39,392 bases of DNA from Magnetococcales bacterium (GTDB taxonomy: Bacteria > Pseudomonadota > Magnetococcia > Magnetococcales > JADFYX01), in contig JADFZS010000044.1 in assembly GCA_015232405.1 (NCBI GenBank), positions 1-39,392 on the forward strand, given 5' to 3'. Numbering within the stretch: position 1 is the stretch's first letter; each line of letters begins with the position of its first letter. A model generated the notes under the pieces. That model had not been told where the DNA came from. It saw only the letters and a program-made list of their open reading frames with translations, and made no database searches. Position numbers and translations under genes: made by a program. Positions 24,676-33,326 of the stretch are shown here, one piece after another.

Positions 24676-26391
24676 TTAACTCCGTTTTTTGATACGCTGG
24701 GTTAAATCTACAACACGGGATACCTCATCAATTGAGGTCCGTCCTTCCAGCACCGCTCTGGCTCCATCGTCAGCAAGGGAGTGAAAACCGATATCCAAGG
24801 CGGCCTTAAGCAAAATCCTCAAACTAGCACCTTCACCAATTAGATCATCCAAAGTCTCATCAATGCGCAACACCTCCAGCAGTGCTTGCCGCCCTTTGTA
24901 GCCCTGCTGCTCACAATAGGTACAACCCTTTTTGCGATATATCTTGGTATTTGCCACATCCTGCTCAATATTCAACAGCCGACGTTCAATACTGTTGGGG
25001 ATATATGGCTCCCGGCAATAGGTGCAAAGTCTGCGCACCAGACGCTGTCCCAGAACACCGATTATATTTCCTGATAAAACATCCTTGGGCACACCGATAT
25101 CGATAAGTCGGGTGAGAGCTTTAATGGCAGAGTTGGAGTGAACGGTAGAGTAAACCTGATGACCAGTCATAGCGGCTCTAAAGGCCATCTCTGCGGTTTC
25201 GGCATCACGAATCTCACCAACCAGAATCACATCAGGGTCTTGCCGCAACATCGCCCTGATACCATCGGCAAAGCCCATTTTTGCTGCTTCGTTAACCTGT
25301 GATTGTCGAATCATGTTCAAAGGATATTCAACAGGATCTTCCAAGGTCATAATGTTGATAGCTTCGTCGTTGATGCTATCCAACATTGAATAAAGCGTGG
25401 TTGTTTTACCGCTACCTGTAGGACCAGTTACCAGAATAATACCCTCTGGGCGAGCCATCATTAAATGGAGGTTGTTTAACGTCTCCTCTGTTAGCTCCAA
25501 CTCCTCCAACGGAACAATACCTTTTTGTCGGTCGAGAATACGCAAAACAATATTTTCACCGTATGAGGTACTCATACAAGAGACACGAAAATCGATGGGA
25601 CGACCAAACGCTTGTAGAGAGATATGTCCATCTTGGGGGGCGCGTGTCTCGGCGATATTAAGACCTGCCAACACTTTTATACGTACGGTGATCATGGATT
25701 GATATTTTTTGTGCAAACTACGGATTTGCCGTAAAACACCATCAACACGATATCTAATACGTAAAAAGTTCTCCTCCGGTTCAAAGTGAATATCCGAAGC
25801 ACCACGCTTAACCGCATCTGAAAGCAGTGAATCAACCAATCTGACCAACGGTTGGCTATATTCGTTGCTGTATGAAGCCATACTCTGTTGGTCAATTTCT
25901 CCGGTCTCCATCTCCCGGATAATGCCTTCTACAGATAGCTCAAAACCAAAAAATTGATCAATAGCCGATAAGACCTCAGCCTCACCAGCCAAAAGAGTGG
26001 TAATTTCCAGATCTTCTCCCAGCAATGAGCGCATTTGGTCCAATGCCACCACATTGAAGGTGTTTGCCATGGCAACTGTGAGATGGTTTTGTGATTTATC
26101 ATAAGAGATAGGTAGCATGTGAATACGTTTGGCAAACTCTTTGGAAACCAGCTTCACCGCTTCACTATCGACAACCACCTTGGTAAGATCAACACTCTGC
26201 TGACCAAGAGCTTCGCCCAGCATGTCACGCATCATGCTTTCGGAGACAAACCCCAGCTCTACCAAAACCTTACCCAGGGGAACATCCTGTTTTTTCTGCT
26301 CTGTCAAGGCGATTCTAAGTTGATCTTGGCTTACTATACCCTTTTCAACCAGGAGTTCACCCAGCATAACCTTTGGTCGTTTATTGTTCAT
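24676..26391 (-). CDS. mshE: MSHA pilus extension ATPase (GspE/PilB family) with MshEN domain
   Basis: The 571-residue product matches MshE (about 575). An N-terminal MshEN domain (about 9-75) carries two copies of the LGxxLxxxG type motif, first at 9-32 and second near 38-61. The ATPase core has Walker A GPTGSGKT (323-330), Walker B with VGEIRD (about 391-396) and a zinc tetracysteine (C456, C459, C490, C493). The first motif of MshEN proteins normally starts with arginine that contacts c-di-GMP; here that position is Met9, and in the second copy Pro38. The start is the ATG at 26391, overlapping the MshN-like stop by 11 bp, with GGAG upstream. It powers pilus assembly. Confidence 0.88.
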   Translation of the reverse strand: MNNKRPKVMLGELLVEKGIVSQDQLRIALTEQKKQDVPLGKVLVELGFVSESMMRDMLGEALGQQSVDLTKVVVDSEAVKLVSKEFAKRIHMLPISYDKSQNHLTVAMANTFNVVALDQMRSLLGEDLEITTLLAGEAEVLSAIDQFFGFELSVEGIIREMETGEIDQQSMASYSNEYSQPLVRLVDSLLSDAVKRGASDIHFEPEENFLRIRYRVDGVLRQIRSLHKKYQSMITVRIKVLAGLNIAETRAPQDGHISLQAFGRPIDFRVSCMSTSYGENIVLRILDRQKGIVPLEELELTEETLNNLHLMMARPEGIILVTGPTGSGKTTTLYSMLDSINDEAINIMTLEDPVEYPLNMIRQSQVNEAAKMGFADGIRAMLRQDPDVILVGEIRDAETAEMAFRAAMTGHQVYSTVHSNSAIKALTRLIDIGVPKDVLSGNIIGVLGQRLVRRLCTYCREPYIPNSIERRLLNIEQDVANTKIYRKKGCTYCEQQGYKGRQALLEVLRIDETLDDLIGEGASLRILLKAALDIGFHSLADDGARAVLEGRTSIDEVSRVVDLTQRIKKRS

Positions 26392-29128
26392 TTTGCAAGC
26401 TCCGAGCCGCTTCATCCAGCCTATCAGGTTCAACTAGATGGTCTGATTCAACTTTATGGTCTGGTTCAATTAGATGGTCAGATTCAACTTGATGAGTAGA
26501 ATCAATTTTATCCATCTGTTTAAATGCTGCCAAACGGTCCTCAGCAAGGGTTTTATTGAAGTTACCAGGACGTACAGTTAAAAGAGCAAGAGCGGTTTGA
26601 TAATATTTTGTCGCCACATCAACATGGCCTAAATGGTCCATACTAACTGCTAAATTATAGGCATAGTCAGGGTTGGTGGCAGAGAGGGAATATGCCTCAA
26701 AAAATGCCTTCTGGGCGACACCCCAACGTTTTTGCACCGCATATAGACTACCAAGGGCAAAATGTAGATGGTGTGCGTTTGGTTCGGAACGCAACAGGGT
26801 TTTTATCTGGCTCTCCTTTGCAACTGGATCAACCTCTGCCCGCAAGCCCGCCAAACCAGCCAAAGCAAGGCTATCTTTTGGGTTCTCCCGCAACATACTT
26901 TGATAAAATCCAGAAGCCTTGTCATGCTCACCTTTGCGCACCGCTACAGCAGCCAACCCCATCATGGCATCACGGTTGTGTTTATCGCGCAACAGTACCT
27001 TTTTAAACAGTTTGCCGGAGCCTTCAACCTCACCGCTATAATAGGCCGATTGGGCATCCATCAAGATATCATGGGATACCTCTTCCGGTTTTGGGGGAGG
27101 TTCCGGCTTCTCTTCAACAGGCATATAAATTGGCTCTTCCCTTGCGACCGAAGCAACCTTTCTAGAATCATCCGCTACAGCTACCGGTATCTGCATGGGT
27201 TTTTCAGGTTGCAAATCCTCATGGGGTACTTGATTATTTTGTGGAGCAGTCGCAACTTGACTTGTTTGGGGCGTGCCTTTTAACAGTGCTGCAGGATTTT
27301 GGTTGGCAGGGTTAATGTTAACGGGCCTCATTACCCTTGGCGGTTGCTTGGGAAATTGTGATGTAGGTGTGGAAAAAAACATCTGATAAGCAAAAAATGC
27401 TCCTCCCCCAATTACCAAAACACCACTTGCAGCAATTGCATATTTTTTTATTGGCAGCGAGCTTTTTCCCGTAGCATCAAAAATTGATTTTGCTTTTTGT
27501 TGCAGACTTTCCTGTTTTTTACTCTCTTGTTGGACGCCATAATTTGTATTTTGCTCTTCGCTGCCATCCTCGACAGCTTCACCAAACATCTTTTTGGGTT
27601 TATTATCTTCCGGCTTGGAGTCTAAAAATGCCGGATTAAAAACTGCGGTCTTGTCCAACTCGCCGGAAGCATCCCAACCATCTTCAGCTTCATCTTCTGG
27701 TGGTGTATCATCAACCTCTTGTTGTTCAGCTTTTGCTCTATCACCATCCTGCCCTTCGGCAAATACCGGATCTGTGGTGTCATCTTCGTCATCTTCTTCT
27801 TCGATGTCTTCAACAACAGGAGCAGGTGGCGACGGTGGCGGCGGCGGTTCTGCAACAGGCTCTTTTGGGGTAGCTTTGCCACTATCTGCCGCAATAACTT
27901 CTTCCATCTCAAATGAACTACTAGATATCATACCGCCACCTTTAGCTGCTGGCTCTGGGGGGGGTGGTTGTATGTTTTCAACAATTTGTTCCTGCTTAAA
28001 TGTTGCAGCATTTGGCGTACTACCAGCCTGTACCGGAGGGGCCTGCTCCCTGACTTCAACAGTTTCTACACCATCGTCGGCTGCAAAACCCAAGCTGGAA
28101 AAAAGACCACCACCTTGAGCTACTGCTGCGGGTTGAACATCGCCACCTGGCTCCACATCATCATCGCCAGCAAAACCCAAACTGGACAGAAGGCCCCCAC
28201 CTTTTACAGGGGTGGCTGCTTTTTCTGCCATGGCTGGTTGTTCATCTTCTTGGGCTGCAAAGGCTAAACTGGACAACATGCCACCGCCCTCGTTAGATGG
28301 AGGTGGTTCACTGCTATTAACTGGTGTTGCCTCACTCTCCATAGTAAATGAGAGACCTGCTGAACTGTAGTCATCTTGGGCTATGGAAGGATCATGTTCA
28401 CTAACCTCTTTTGTTTGGGCAGGCTCCTCCATCTCAAATAGCAACCCTGATGAATCAGCAACTTCACCATCGCTAATCAAGGGGTCTAACTCACTGCTCA
28501 GTTGATTTGGGGCGAGGTCATCCATATCAAAAGATAGACCAGTAGCATCACTACTGCTTTGCTCAACTGCTGGTTCTGACTCTATCGGCTGCATAGCCTC
28601 CAAAGGCCCATTCATATCAAAGGATAGACCCGGCGCACTGCTACCATCCTCAGCAAAAGCTATTTCTTCAGGCTCGTCAACCTGTTTTGTCGCTTCAGGT
28701 TTATCCAAATCAAAAGCTAGCCCGGCAAATTTACTGCCCCCCTCTTCAATTGGCGATTCCACTTCAGCTACTTCGTCAGTCGCTACCGCTCCATCAAATT
28801 CAAAATCCAAACCTGGATGTTCGTCATCATCAACAATAGGGGTTGTTTGAGACTCCTCCACAACAGGTTTTGGAGGTGGTTCTACAAACTCAAACTCCAG
28901 AGTCTCGATACCCTCATCCTCAAATGCCTTATCATCTTTTTGAGGTATTTCAAGCCCCCCACCCGGCTCAAACTCAAGGCTCATCTCATCAGGAGGAGTT
29001 GCAAAACCTCCGCTGTCGCTCTTTGCGGCAACATCACTATCCTGTACGGAAGGGGAGCTAATTTTACCCTTTTCCCGTTTCTTTCTATCTTGCTCTACTG
29101 ACTCCAGAGCCTTTAATAACATGCTCAT
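26381..29128 (-). CDS. MshN-like membrane-anchored TPR protein with long repetitive disordered domain
   Basis: The 915-residue product starts MSMLLKALESVEQDRKKRE, similar to the short helical tag of GspB/MshN proteins. A long acidic, proline-rich region follows (about 20-560), with about ten degenerate repeats of a G-L-x-F-(D/E)-(M/L/F) motif or its variant GGG-(M/L)-(L/F)SSL-x-F (residues 104-410). One membrane helix lies at about 563-585. Then comes a periplasmic part with tetratricopeptide units (about 690-850) and a C-terminal run of hexapeptides (874-903). MshN is usually near 250-300 residues, so the cytoplasmic half is greatly enlarged. The start is an ATG at 29128 with AAGG upstream; a GTG two codons earlier is possible. 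It may scaffold secretin or partner proteins. Confidence 0.7.
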   Translation of the reverse strand: MSMLLKALESVEQDRKKREKGKISSPSVQDSDVAAKSDSGGFATPPDEMSLEFEPGGGLEIPQKDDKAFEDEGIETLEFEFVEPPPKPVVEESQTTPIVDDDEHPGLDFEFDGAVATDEVAEVESPIEEGGSKFAGLAFDLDKPEATKQVDEPEEIAFAEDGSSAPGLSFDMNGPLEAMQPIESEPAVEQSSSDATGLSFDMDDLAPNQLSSELDPLISDGEVADSSGLLFEMEEPAQTKEVSEHDPSIAQDDYSSAGLSFTMESEATPVNSSEPPPSNEGGGMLSSLAFAAQEDEQPAMAEKAATPVKGGGLLSSLGFAGDDDVEPGGDVQPAAVAQGGGLFSSLGFAADDGVETVEVREQAPPVQAGSTPNAATFKQEQIVENIQPPPPEPAAKGGGMISSSSFEMEEVIAADSGKATPKEPVAEPPPPPSPPAPVVEDIEEEDDEDDTTDPVFAEGQDGDRAKAEQQEVDDTPPEDEAEDGWDASGELDKTAVFNPAFLDSKPEDNKPKKMFGEAVEDGSEEQNTNYGVQQESKKQESLQQKAKSIFDATGKSSLPIKKYAIAASGVLVIGGGAFFAYQMFFSTPTSQFPKQPPRVMRPVNINPANQNPAALLKGTPQTSQVATAPQNNQVPHEDLQPEKPMQIPVAVADDSRKVASVAREEPIYMPVEEKPEPPPKPEEVSHDILMDAQSAYYSGEVEGSGKLFKKVLLRDKHNRDAMMGLAAVAVRKGEHDKASGFYQSMLRENPKDSLALAGLAGLRAEVDPVAKESQIKTLLRSEPNAHHLHFALGSLYAVQKRWGVAQKAFFEAYSLSATNPDYAYNLAVSMDHLGHVDVATKYYQTALALLTVRPGNFNKTLAEDRLAAFKQMDKIDSTHQVESDHLIEPDHKVESDHLVEPDRLDEAARSLQNEQ
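26421..26510. repeat. Five 18-bp tandem repeats at the 3' end of the MshN-like gene
   Basis: Five consecutive 18-bp units (26421-26438, 26439-26456, 26457-26474, 26475-26492, 26493-26510) share a TGGTC-x-GATTCAA core. On the minus strand they encode the hexapeptides KIDSTH, QVESDH, LIEPDH, KVESDH and LVEPDR. The middle three units are the best preserved. It is a short in-frame minisatellite that could vary in copy number without breaking the frame. Confidence 0.85.
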
Positions 29129-29352
29129 GGACACCTTCTCCCGGCAAAGCTATAGAACCCGACTATTGTCAAACTGTAACCCCTAACCATAAGCCACCCT
29201 CGTATAGCTTCAACAATTTGAAAATATCCATTGGATCTTGTTATTTTAACTCGCCCCACCACATCCTCTACAACATTGTAGCAGAATTCAATATAGTTGG
29301 GCAAAATCGTTTTATTAACATTGGTTAACCACTTGGCAGTGATGATATTCAC
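29125..29352 (-). CDS. Possible 75-residue protein between kinase and MshN-like genes
   Basis: The frame fills the whole gap between two operon genes. It begins with a GTG overlapping the kinase TGA (as GTGA) and ends inside the start region of the MshN-like gene. The tight coupling favours a real gene. However, the sequence is unrecognised, has no clear signal or membrane segment, and a promoter-like element lies within it. It might instead be an untranslated leader of the MshN-like gene. Confidence 0.35.
   Translation of the reverse strand: MNIITAKWLTNVNKTILPNYIEFCYNVVEDVVGRVKITRSNGYFQIVEAIRGWLMVRGYSLTIVGFYSFAGRRCP
29275..29304 (-). promoter_or_regulatory. Candidate internal promoter ahead of the MshN-like gene
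   Basis: On the minus strand TTGCCC (29299-29304), an 18-bp spacer and TACAAT (29275-29280) form a sigma-70-like pair, about 145 bp upstream of the MshN-like ATG. It would let mshE-mshG and later genes be made apart from the kinase. The -35 is only four of six. Confidence 0.3.
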
Positions 29353-32300
29353 TTTTTTTCATCTCCTGTGGTTTGTGGTTTTTCTGCAACCTCTGCTTGG
29401 GCCTCTATTGTGGCCTCCTCCTGCAGTGGTTGAGACTGTTTTTTACCAATTTTTGGTAATTTGATATTGCGCAGAAGGCCAGTTTCCAAGCCATCTAATA
29501 CCACCCGTACCTGTTCTGCTTTTAACCAACCAAAACCACCCAACCCCAGAATTGACGTTATTTCTGAAAACTCTTTTTCATTTAACGGACCTTTTTTCGA
29601 GCCAAAAAGAGCTATCATAACGGTTTTGGTGAGAGATAGCGGCTTGGGGTTCAACCCTTTATTACGCCGTTTTAAAAATGGTTTTAATAGGGGTAGTACT
29701 GCCTTATCCCACTCAGCAGGTTTTTGCTGGCGATACTCCCAATCTGTGATCCAAAGCTTAAGGGTGTTATCAGTACCACCTGAAAGGATAAAACGTGATG
29801 AACTGCTAAATTTAACAGCATGTACAGGTTTTACATGTCCGGTAAATACACGGAGACACTCACCACTTTCCACATCCCACACCCGTACCGAATGGTCATC
29901 ACCACCTGATACCATAAAACGGTTATCACCACTCAAACTACATGACCTGACAAAACCCACATGCCCCTTGAAGGTCTGCAAAGCTTTACCGCTTTTTATA
30001 CTCCAAAAAATCAAAGTACTATCGGCGGAGGCAGATACTACAAACTGACCATCCAGACTAAAGCAGACAGAAAAAACCTGACTGGTATGGCCCTTGAAAG
30101 TTTTTACCGCTTTGGCCTTGCCAACCCGCCACAGCTTTAGCACACCATCCTCACCAGCAGAGATAAAGTGGCTCTCATCCGGGCTTGGAGATAGGCCAAA
30201 TACCTGTCCCTGATGGCCTTTATAGATCATCTCGCACTGGCCTGTTGCTGCGTTCCAAACCCGCAAACTTTCATCCGCCGAGCAAGAAATCATATAGTGA
30301 CCACTACGTAAAAGAGCAACACCACGTACTTTTAGGGTGTGGCCCTCAAACGTACCAACCTTGTTTCCGGTCTCAACCTCCCACAGATTTATGATATTGT
30401 CTCCACCACCTGTTAAAACCCGGCTACCATCTTGGCTTACACTTATGGCTTCAACAGCTCCATTATGGGCGTGGATCTCCTTTATCAAATCACCACTTTC
30501 TACATCCCAAAAGGTCAGATCTCCACCTTGGTCACCAGCCACAACCCAAATATTATCTGGGTGAAAAGCCAAACAGACTATACTCTCCTTATGTTGCTGC
30601 CAGGAGTTGGCCTCCCAGCCCCCAAGAAATTTTTCCCTTGCCAGACACATGCTGATATCATCCAACACCGCCATGGCGACATCACCACGACTGAATCCCT
30701 CCTGTGAACGTGCCTTAGCCACAGACTCAAGGGCTGAGAGAGCATCTCTCTTTTGTAAAAACTGCCGGGCCTCATTTAAAAATTTTTCATAGGCTCCTGA
30801 TGCCTTGAATGCCTTTTCACTTGCTGTGATTTGAGAAAGAGCCAAAGGTGCCTGCCAGTGGTATATGTCGGCATTTAGCTGCGCCCAACGTAACACCCGA
30901 TCTTTACCACCGGAGATAACAAACCGCCCGGAGCTACTCAAACCAACTCCCAAGATGGGTCCATTGGCATTTTGAAAGGTAAACAGACATCTGCCTGTAT
31001 CCACCTCCCACAATCTAACGCTGTTATCTTTGGCAAATGCTGCACCAGATACCGAAACGGCATACTTGCCATCTGCCGTCATACCAAGGTCGTTAACCGA
31101 AGCGGTGTGACCGATAAACTCCCGGATACACTCCCCTGCTTCCAGATCCCACAGCTTGACAATCCCCTCCTCGCCACCAGACAACGCCTGTTTGCCATCG
31201 GCACTAAAATGGACCGCCCATACAGGTTTTTCATGGCCTGTCATGGTTTTGATGCAGGTCCGGCTCTCAATATCCCACAGTTTTACACTGTTATCTTGGG
31301 AGAACTGGGAACCAGAAACCGAGATAACCTGACTGTTATCAGGACTAAACGCAAGATCATTGACTGGACCTGTGTGGCCCTGGAATGTAGCCATCTCCCG
31401 ACCCGATTTTACATCCCACAGTTTAAGAACATTATCACTACCACCAGAGAGGGCTAACGTGCCATCACCACTAACAGCTACCGCCTCAACCGCTTTGATA
31501 TGACCCTTTAAAATACGTAATGGTTTACCCGTCTCAACATCCCAAAGCCGTGCCGATTGATCCTCACTACCGGATATTGCCACCTTGCCATCAATGCTAA
31601 TTGCAACATCGTGAACCCGTGCCTCATGGCCCTCTAAAATGTGCAGCTGCTCACGGGCGACAAGATCCCAAATACGTACAGTTTTATCTGAACTGCCTGA
31701 AACAGCTATCTTGCCATTGGGTATCATTCGTAATGAGCTGACGGTACCGTTATGACCGCTAAAGTCACCCAATACCCGACGGGATTTTTTCTTGAGATAA
31801 CGAGCTGCAATTGCTACATCACGAACAGCATCTTTTTGCGCCTCCTCTTCGGAAACCTCCTTTAGAAGATCAAATACCGCTTGGGAATCTCCCCGTTCCA
31901 TATGGAGCATGGCTAGCAGATAACGGGCTGTCCAATCACCACCCATTGAGCGCATACTCTCCTCCATACGCTCAACAAACAGAAGATCGTCAGCTACTTT
32001 GGCTTGTCGCCAATGTATCAACCCCTGGTTAAAGGTGGTTTCAGCATGGTTGGGATGTCTGACAAGGGCATGATCCCACAGACCATTGGCATCATCAAAA
32101 CGGGAAAGGTCAACAAAAGATACCGCACGATTATTAAAACTCTCGGCACTGGCTTTGCCGGATTTTGGCGCAGGGCGAGGATAGGGAGTACCGATACAAT
32201 CTTGGTATATTTTCAACAGTCTGCTAGCCACCGCATCCATGTTTTCCGGTCTATGGGCAGGATCGTTGTTAAAACACTCCTCCAAAAGATCCGCTAAAGC

Positions 32301-33254
32301 TTCCGGCATTGGGGGTATTTCATCCCGGCCTTTCAGACCTTTGGCGCGAAAACCTTTTAATACTGATGCTGCCAGCTCACCCTTACGCCAGTTTATCACT
32401 CCGGTAAACATGGGGATTATGGAAATAGCAAAAGACCACATGTCGGTCTTGATGGTGAGGGGTTTAAGAGCTTTTTGTTCTGGTGAGCACCAACGGGGAG
32501 ATAGGCCGGCAGCTGCCACCTCCTCATCGCCACCGCCGCCCATTCTGGCAAGACCAAAATCGGTAACCTTGGCGACACCATCCGGTGTCAACATAACATT
32601 GGCAGGTTTAATATCTTGGTGGATCATCCCTTGAGAGTGGGCATAATCCAACCCCCAGGCAAACTGAATGGCGATATCCAGCATTCGGGCCAGGGACTCC
32701 TCTAATGTTCCCTCATAAAGCTTGGGGGCCTCCCCCTTTTTTTTGTTGCCCTTGATCCAGCCCTCTAAATCACCACCACAGACAAACTCAGCAAACAGTC
32801 GGGGTATTCTACCCAACTCACGGACATAATAGCAGCTACAGGTGTTGGGATGCAGCCCCAGTTTTACCCAGGTCTCCGCCTCCATAACAAAGTTCTCTTT
32901 GGCTCCGGGAACATCTAAAATTTCAGGACGGGGGCTTTTAACTGCAAGGTCCATATTCCAACCAACATGGTGGACCTTATACACCTTGCCCATGCCACCT
33001 TCACCCAGAACACCAGTCACCTCATACATGCCCATTATGAAGTCACCTTCGTTCCAGTCAACCGCTACATCTTCCGGGTTGCCACTACCACTGCGATTGC
33101 CAATAAGTCTGCCACCATCTCCCTGGGAGAGTGTGGTGATCTGTATAATAAATGATTCTCCACAGCCGGGACAGTTCATTGACTGCCCGACATATTCATC
33201 TGGCACCCCTCGAACAGCTTTGCCACAACGTGGACAGATGGTTAATTTAGACAT
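29349..33254 (-). CDS. Zinc-ribbon Ser/Thr protein kinase with TPR linker and 14 WD40 repeats
   Basis: A 1301-residue, apparently soluble protein. Domains in order: zinc ribbon C7-x2-C10 and C28-x2-C31; Hanks-type kinase (about 75-350) with glycine loop GEGGMGK (84-90), Lys106, catalytic HQD-IKPAN (212-219), DFG (232-234) and SPEQ; a TPR-like helical linker (about 370-490); a first seven-blade WD40 propeller (about 498-795); a ~95-residue helical linker; a second seven-blade propeller (about 890-1185); and a charged tail. Blades show the GH dipeptide and WD-type ends such as VRIWDL. The usual HRD arginine is Gln, so it is a non-RD kinase. It lies 72 bp after mshL in the pilus operon. Target unknown. 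Its ATG has only a weak ribosome site. Confidence 0.9.
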   Translation of the reverse strand: MSKLTICPRCGKAVRGVPDEYVGQSMNCPGCGESFIIQITTLSQGDGGRLIGNRSGSGNPEDVAVDWNEGDFIMGMYEVTGVLGEGGMGKVYKVHHVGWNMDLAVKSPRPEILDVPGAKENFVMEAETWVKLGLHPNTCSCYYVRELGRIPRLFAEFVCGGDLEGWIKGNKKKGEAPKLYEGTLEESLARMLDIAIQFAWGLDYAHSQGMIHQDIKPANVMLTPDGVAKVTDFGLARMGGGGDEEVAAAGLSPRWCSPEQKALKPLTIKTDMWSFAISIIPMFTGVINWRKGELAASVLKGFRAKGLKGRDEIPPMPEALADLLEECFNNDPAHRPENMDAVASRLLKIYQDCIGTPYPRPAPKSGKASAESFNNRAVSFVDLSRFDDANGLWDHALVRHPNHAETTFNQGLIHWRQAKVADDLLFVERMEESMRSMGGDWTARYLLAMLHMERGDSQAVFDLLKEVSEEEAQKDAVRDVAIAARYLKKKSRRVLGDFSGHNGTVSSLRMIPNGKIAVSGSSDKTVRIWDLVAREQLHILEGHEARVHDVAISIDGKVAISGSEDQSARLWDVETGKPLRILKGHIKAVEAVAVSGDGTLALSGGSDNVLKLWDVKSGREMATFQGHTGPVNDLAFSPDNSQVISVSGSQFSQDNSVKLWDIESRTCIKTMTGHEKPVWAVHFSADGKQALSGGEEGIVKLWDLEAGECIREFIGHTASVNDLGMTADGKYAVSVSGAAFAKDNSVRLWEVDTGRCLFTFQNANGPILGVGLSSSGRFVISGGKDRVLRWAQLNADIYHWQAPLALSQITASEKAFKASGAYEKFLNEARQFLQKRDALSALESVAKARSQEGFSRGDVAMAVLDDISMCLAREKFLGGWEANSWQQHKESIVCLAFHPDNIWVVAGDQGGDLTFWDVESGDLIKEIHAHNGAVEAISVSQDGSRVLTGGGDNIINLWEVETGNKVGTFEGHTLKVRGVALLRSGHYMISCSADESLRVWNAATGQCEMIYKGHQGQVFGLSPSPDESHFISAGEDGVLKLWRVGKAKAVKTFKGHTSQVFSVCFSLDGQFVVSASADSTLIFWSIKSGKALQTFKGHVGFVRSCSLSGDNRFMVSGGDDHSVRVWDVESGECLRVFTGHVKPVHAVKFSSSSRFILSGGTDNTLKLWITDWEYRQQKPAEWDKAVLPLLKPFLKRRNKGLNPKPLSLTKTVMIALFGSKKGPLNEKEFSEITSILGLGGFGWLKAEQVRVVLDGLETGLLRNIKLPKIGKKQSQPLQEEATIEAQAEVAEKPQTTGDEKK

Positions 33255-33293
33255 AAGTTACCGATTATTGGGCTAAGAGCTGATTATCCTTGG

Positions 33294-33323
33294 TCAAATA
33301 TAATATTCGACCAGCGCATCCAT
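33294..33323 (-). CDS. Possible nine-codon minicistron between mshL and the kinase gene
   Basis: The TAG stop of mshL overlaps a strong AAGGAGTAGGAG ribosome site that leads straight into an ATG at 33321-33323. The frame reads MDALVEYYI and stops with TGA. The kinase gene itself has only a weak ribosome site 40 bp later. The tiny ORF may be a translational coupling or leader peptide for the kinase, or a remnant of a lost gene. No known leader sequence is recognised. Confidence 0.3.
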   Translation of the reverse strand: MDALVEYYI

Positions 33324-33326
33324 CTC

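Noticed and set aside
27594..28118. Plus-strand 174-residue Ser/Gly-rich frame
   Set aside because: It is the antisense shadow of the repetitive MshN-like domain, with no ribosome site or family resemblance.
29461..30048. Plus-strand 195-residue frame
   Set aside because: Antisense to the conserved WD40 blades of the kinase gene; the composition follows the repeat.
29350..31750. Regularly spaced similar DNA blocks suggesting a CRISPR or tandem DNA repeat
   Set aside because: The periodicity comes from WD40 blades in coding sequence; the DNA is too diverged for a CRISPR.
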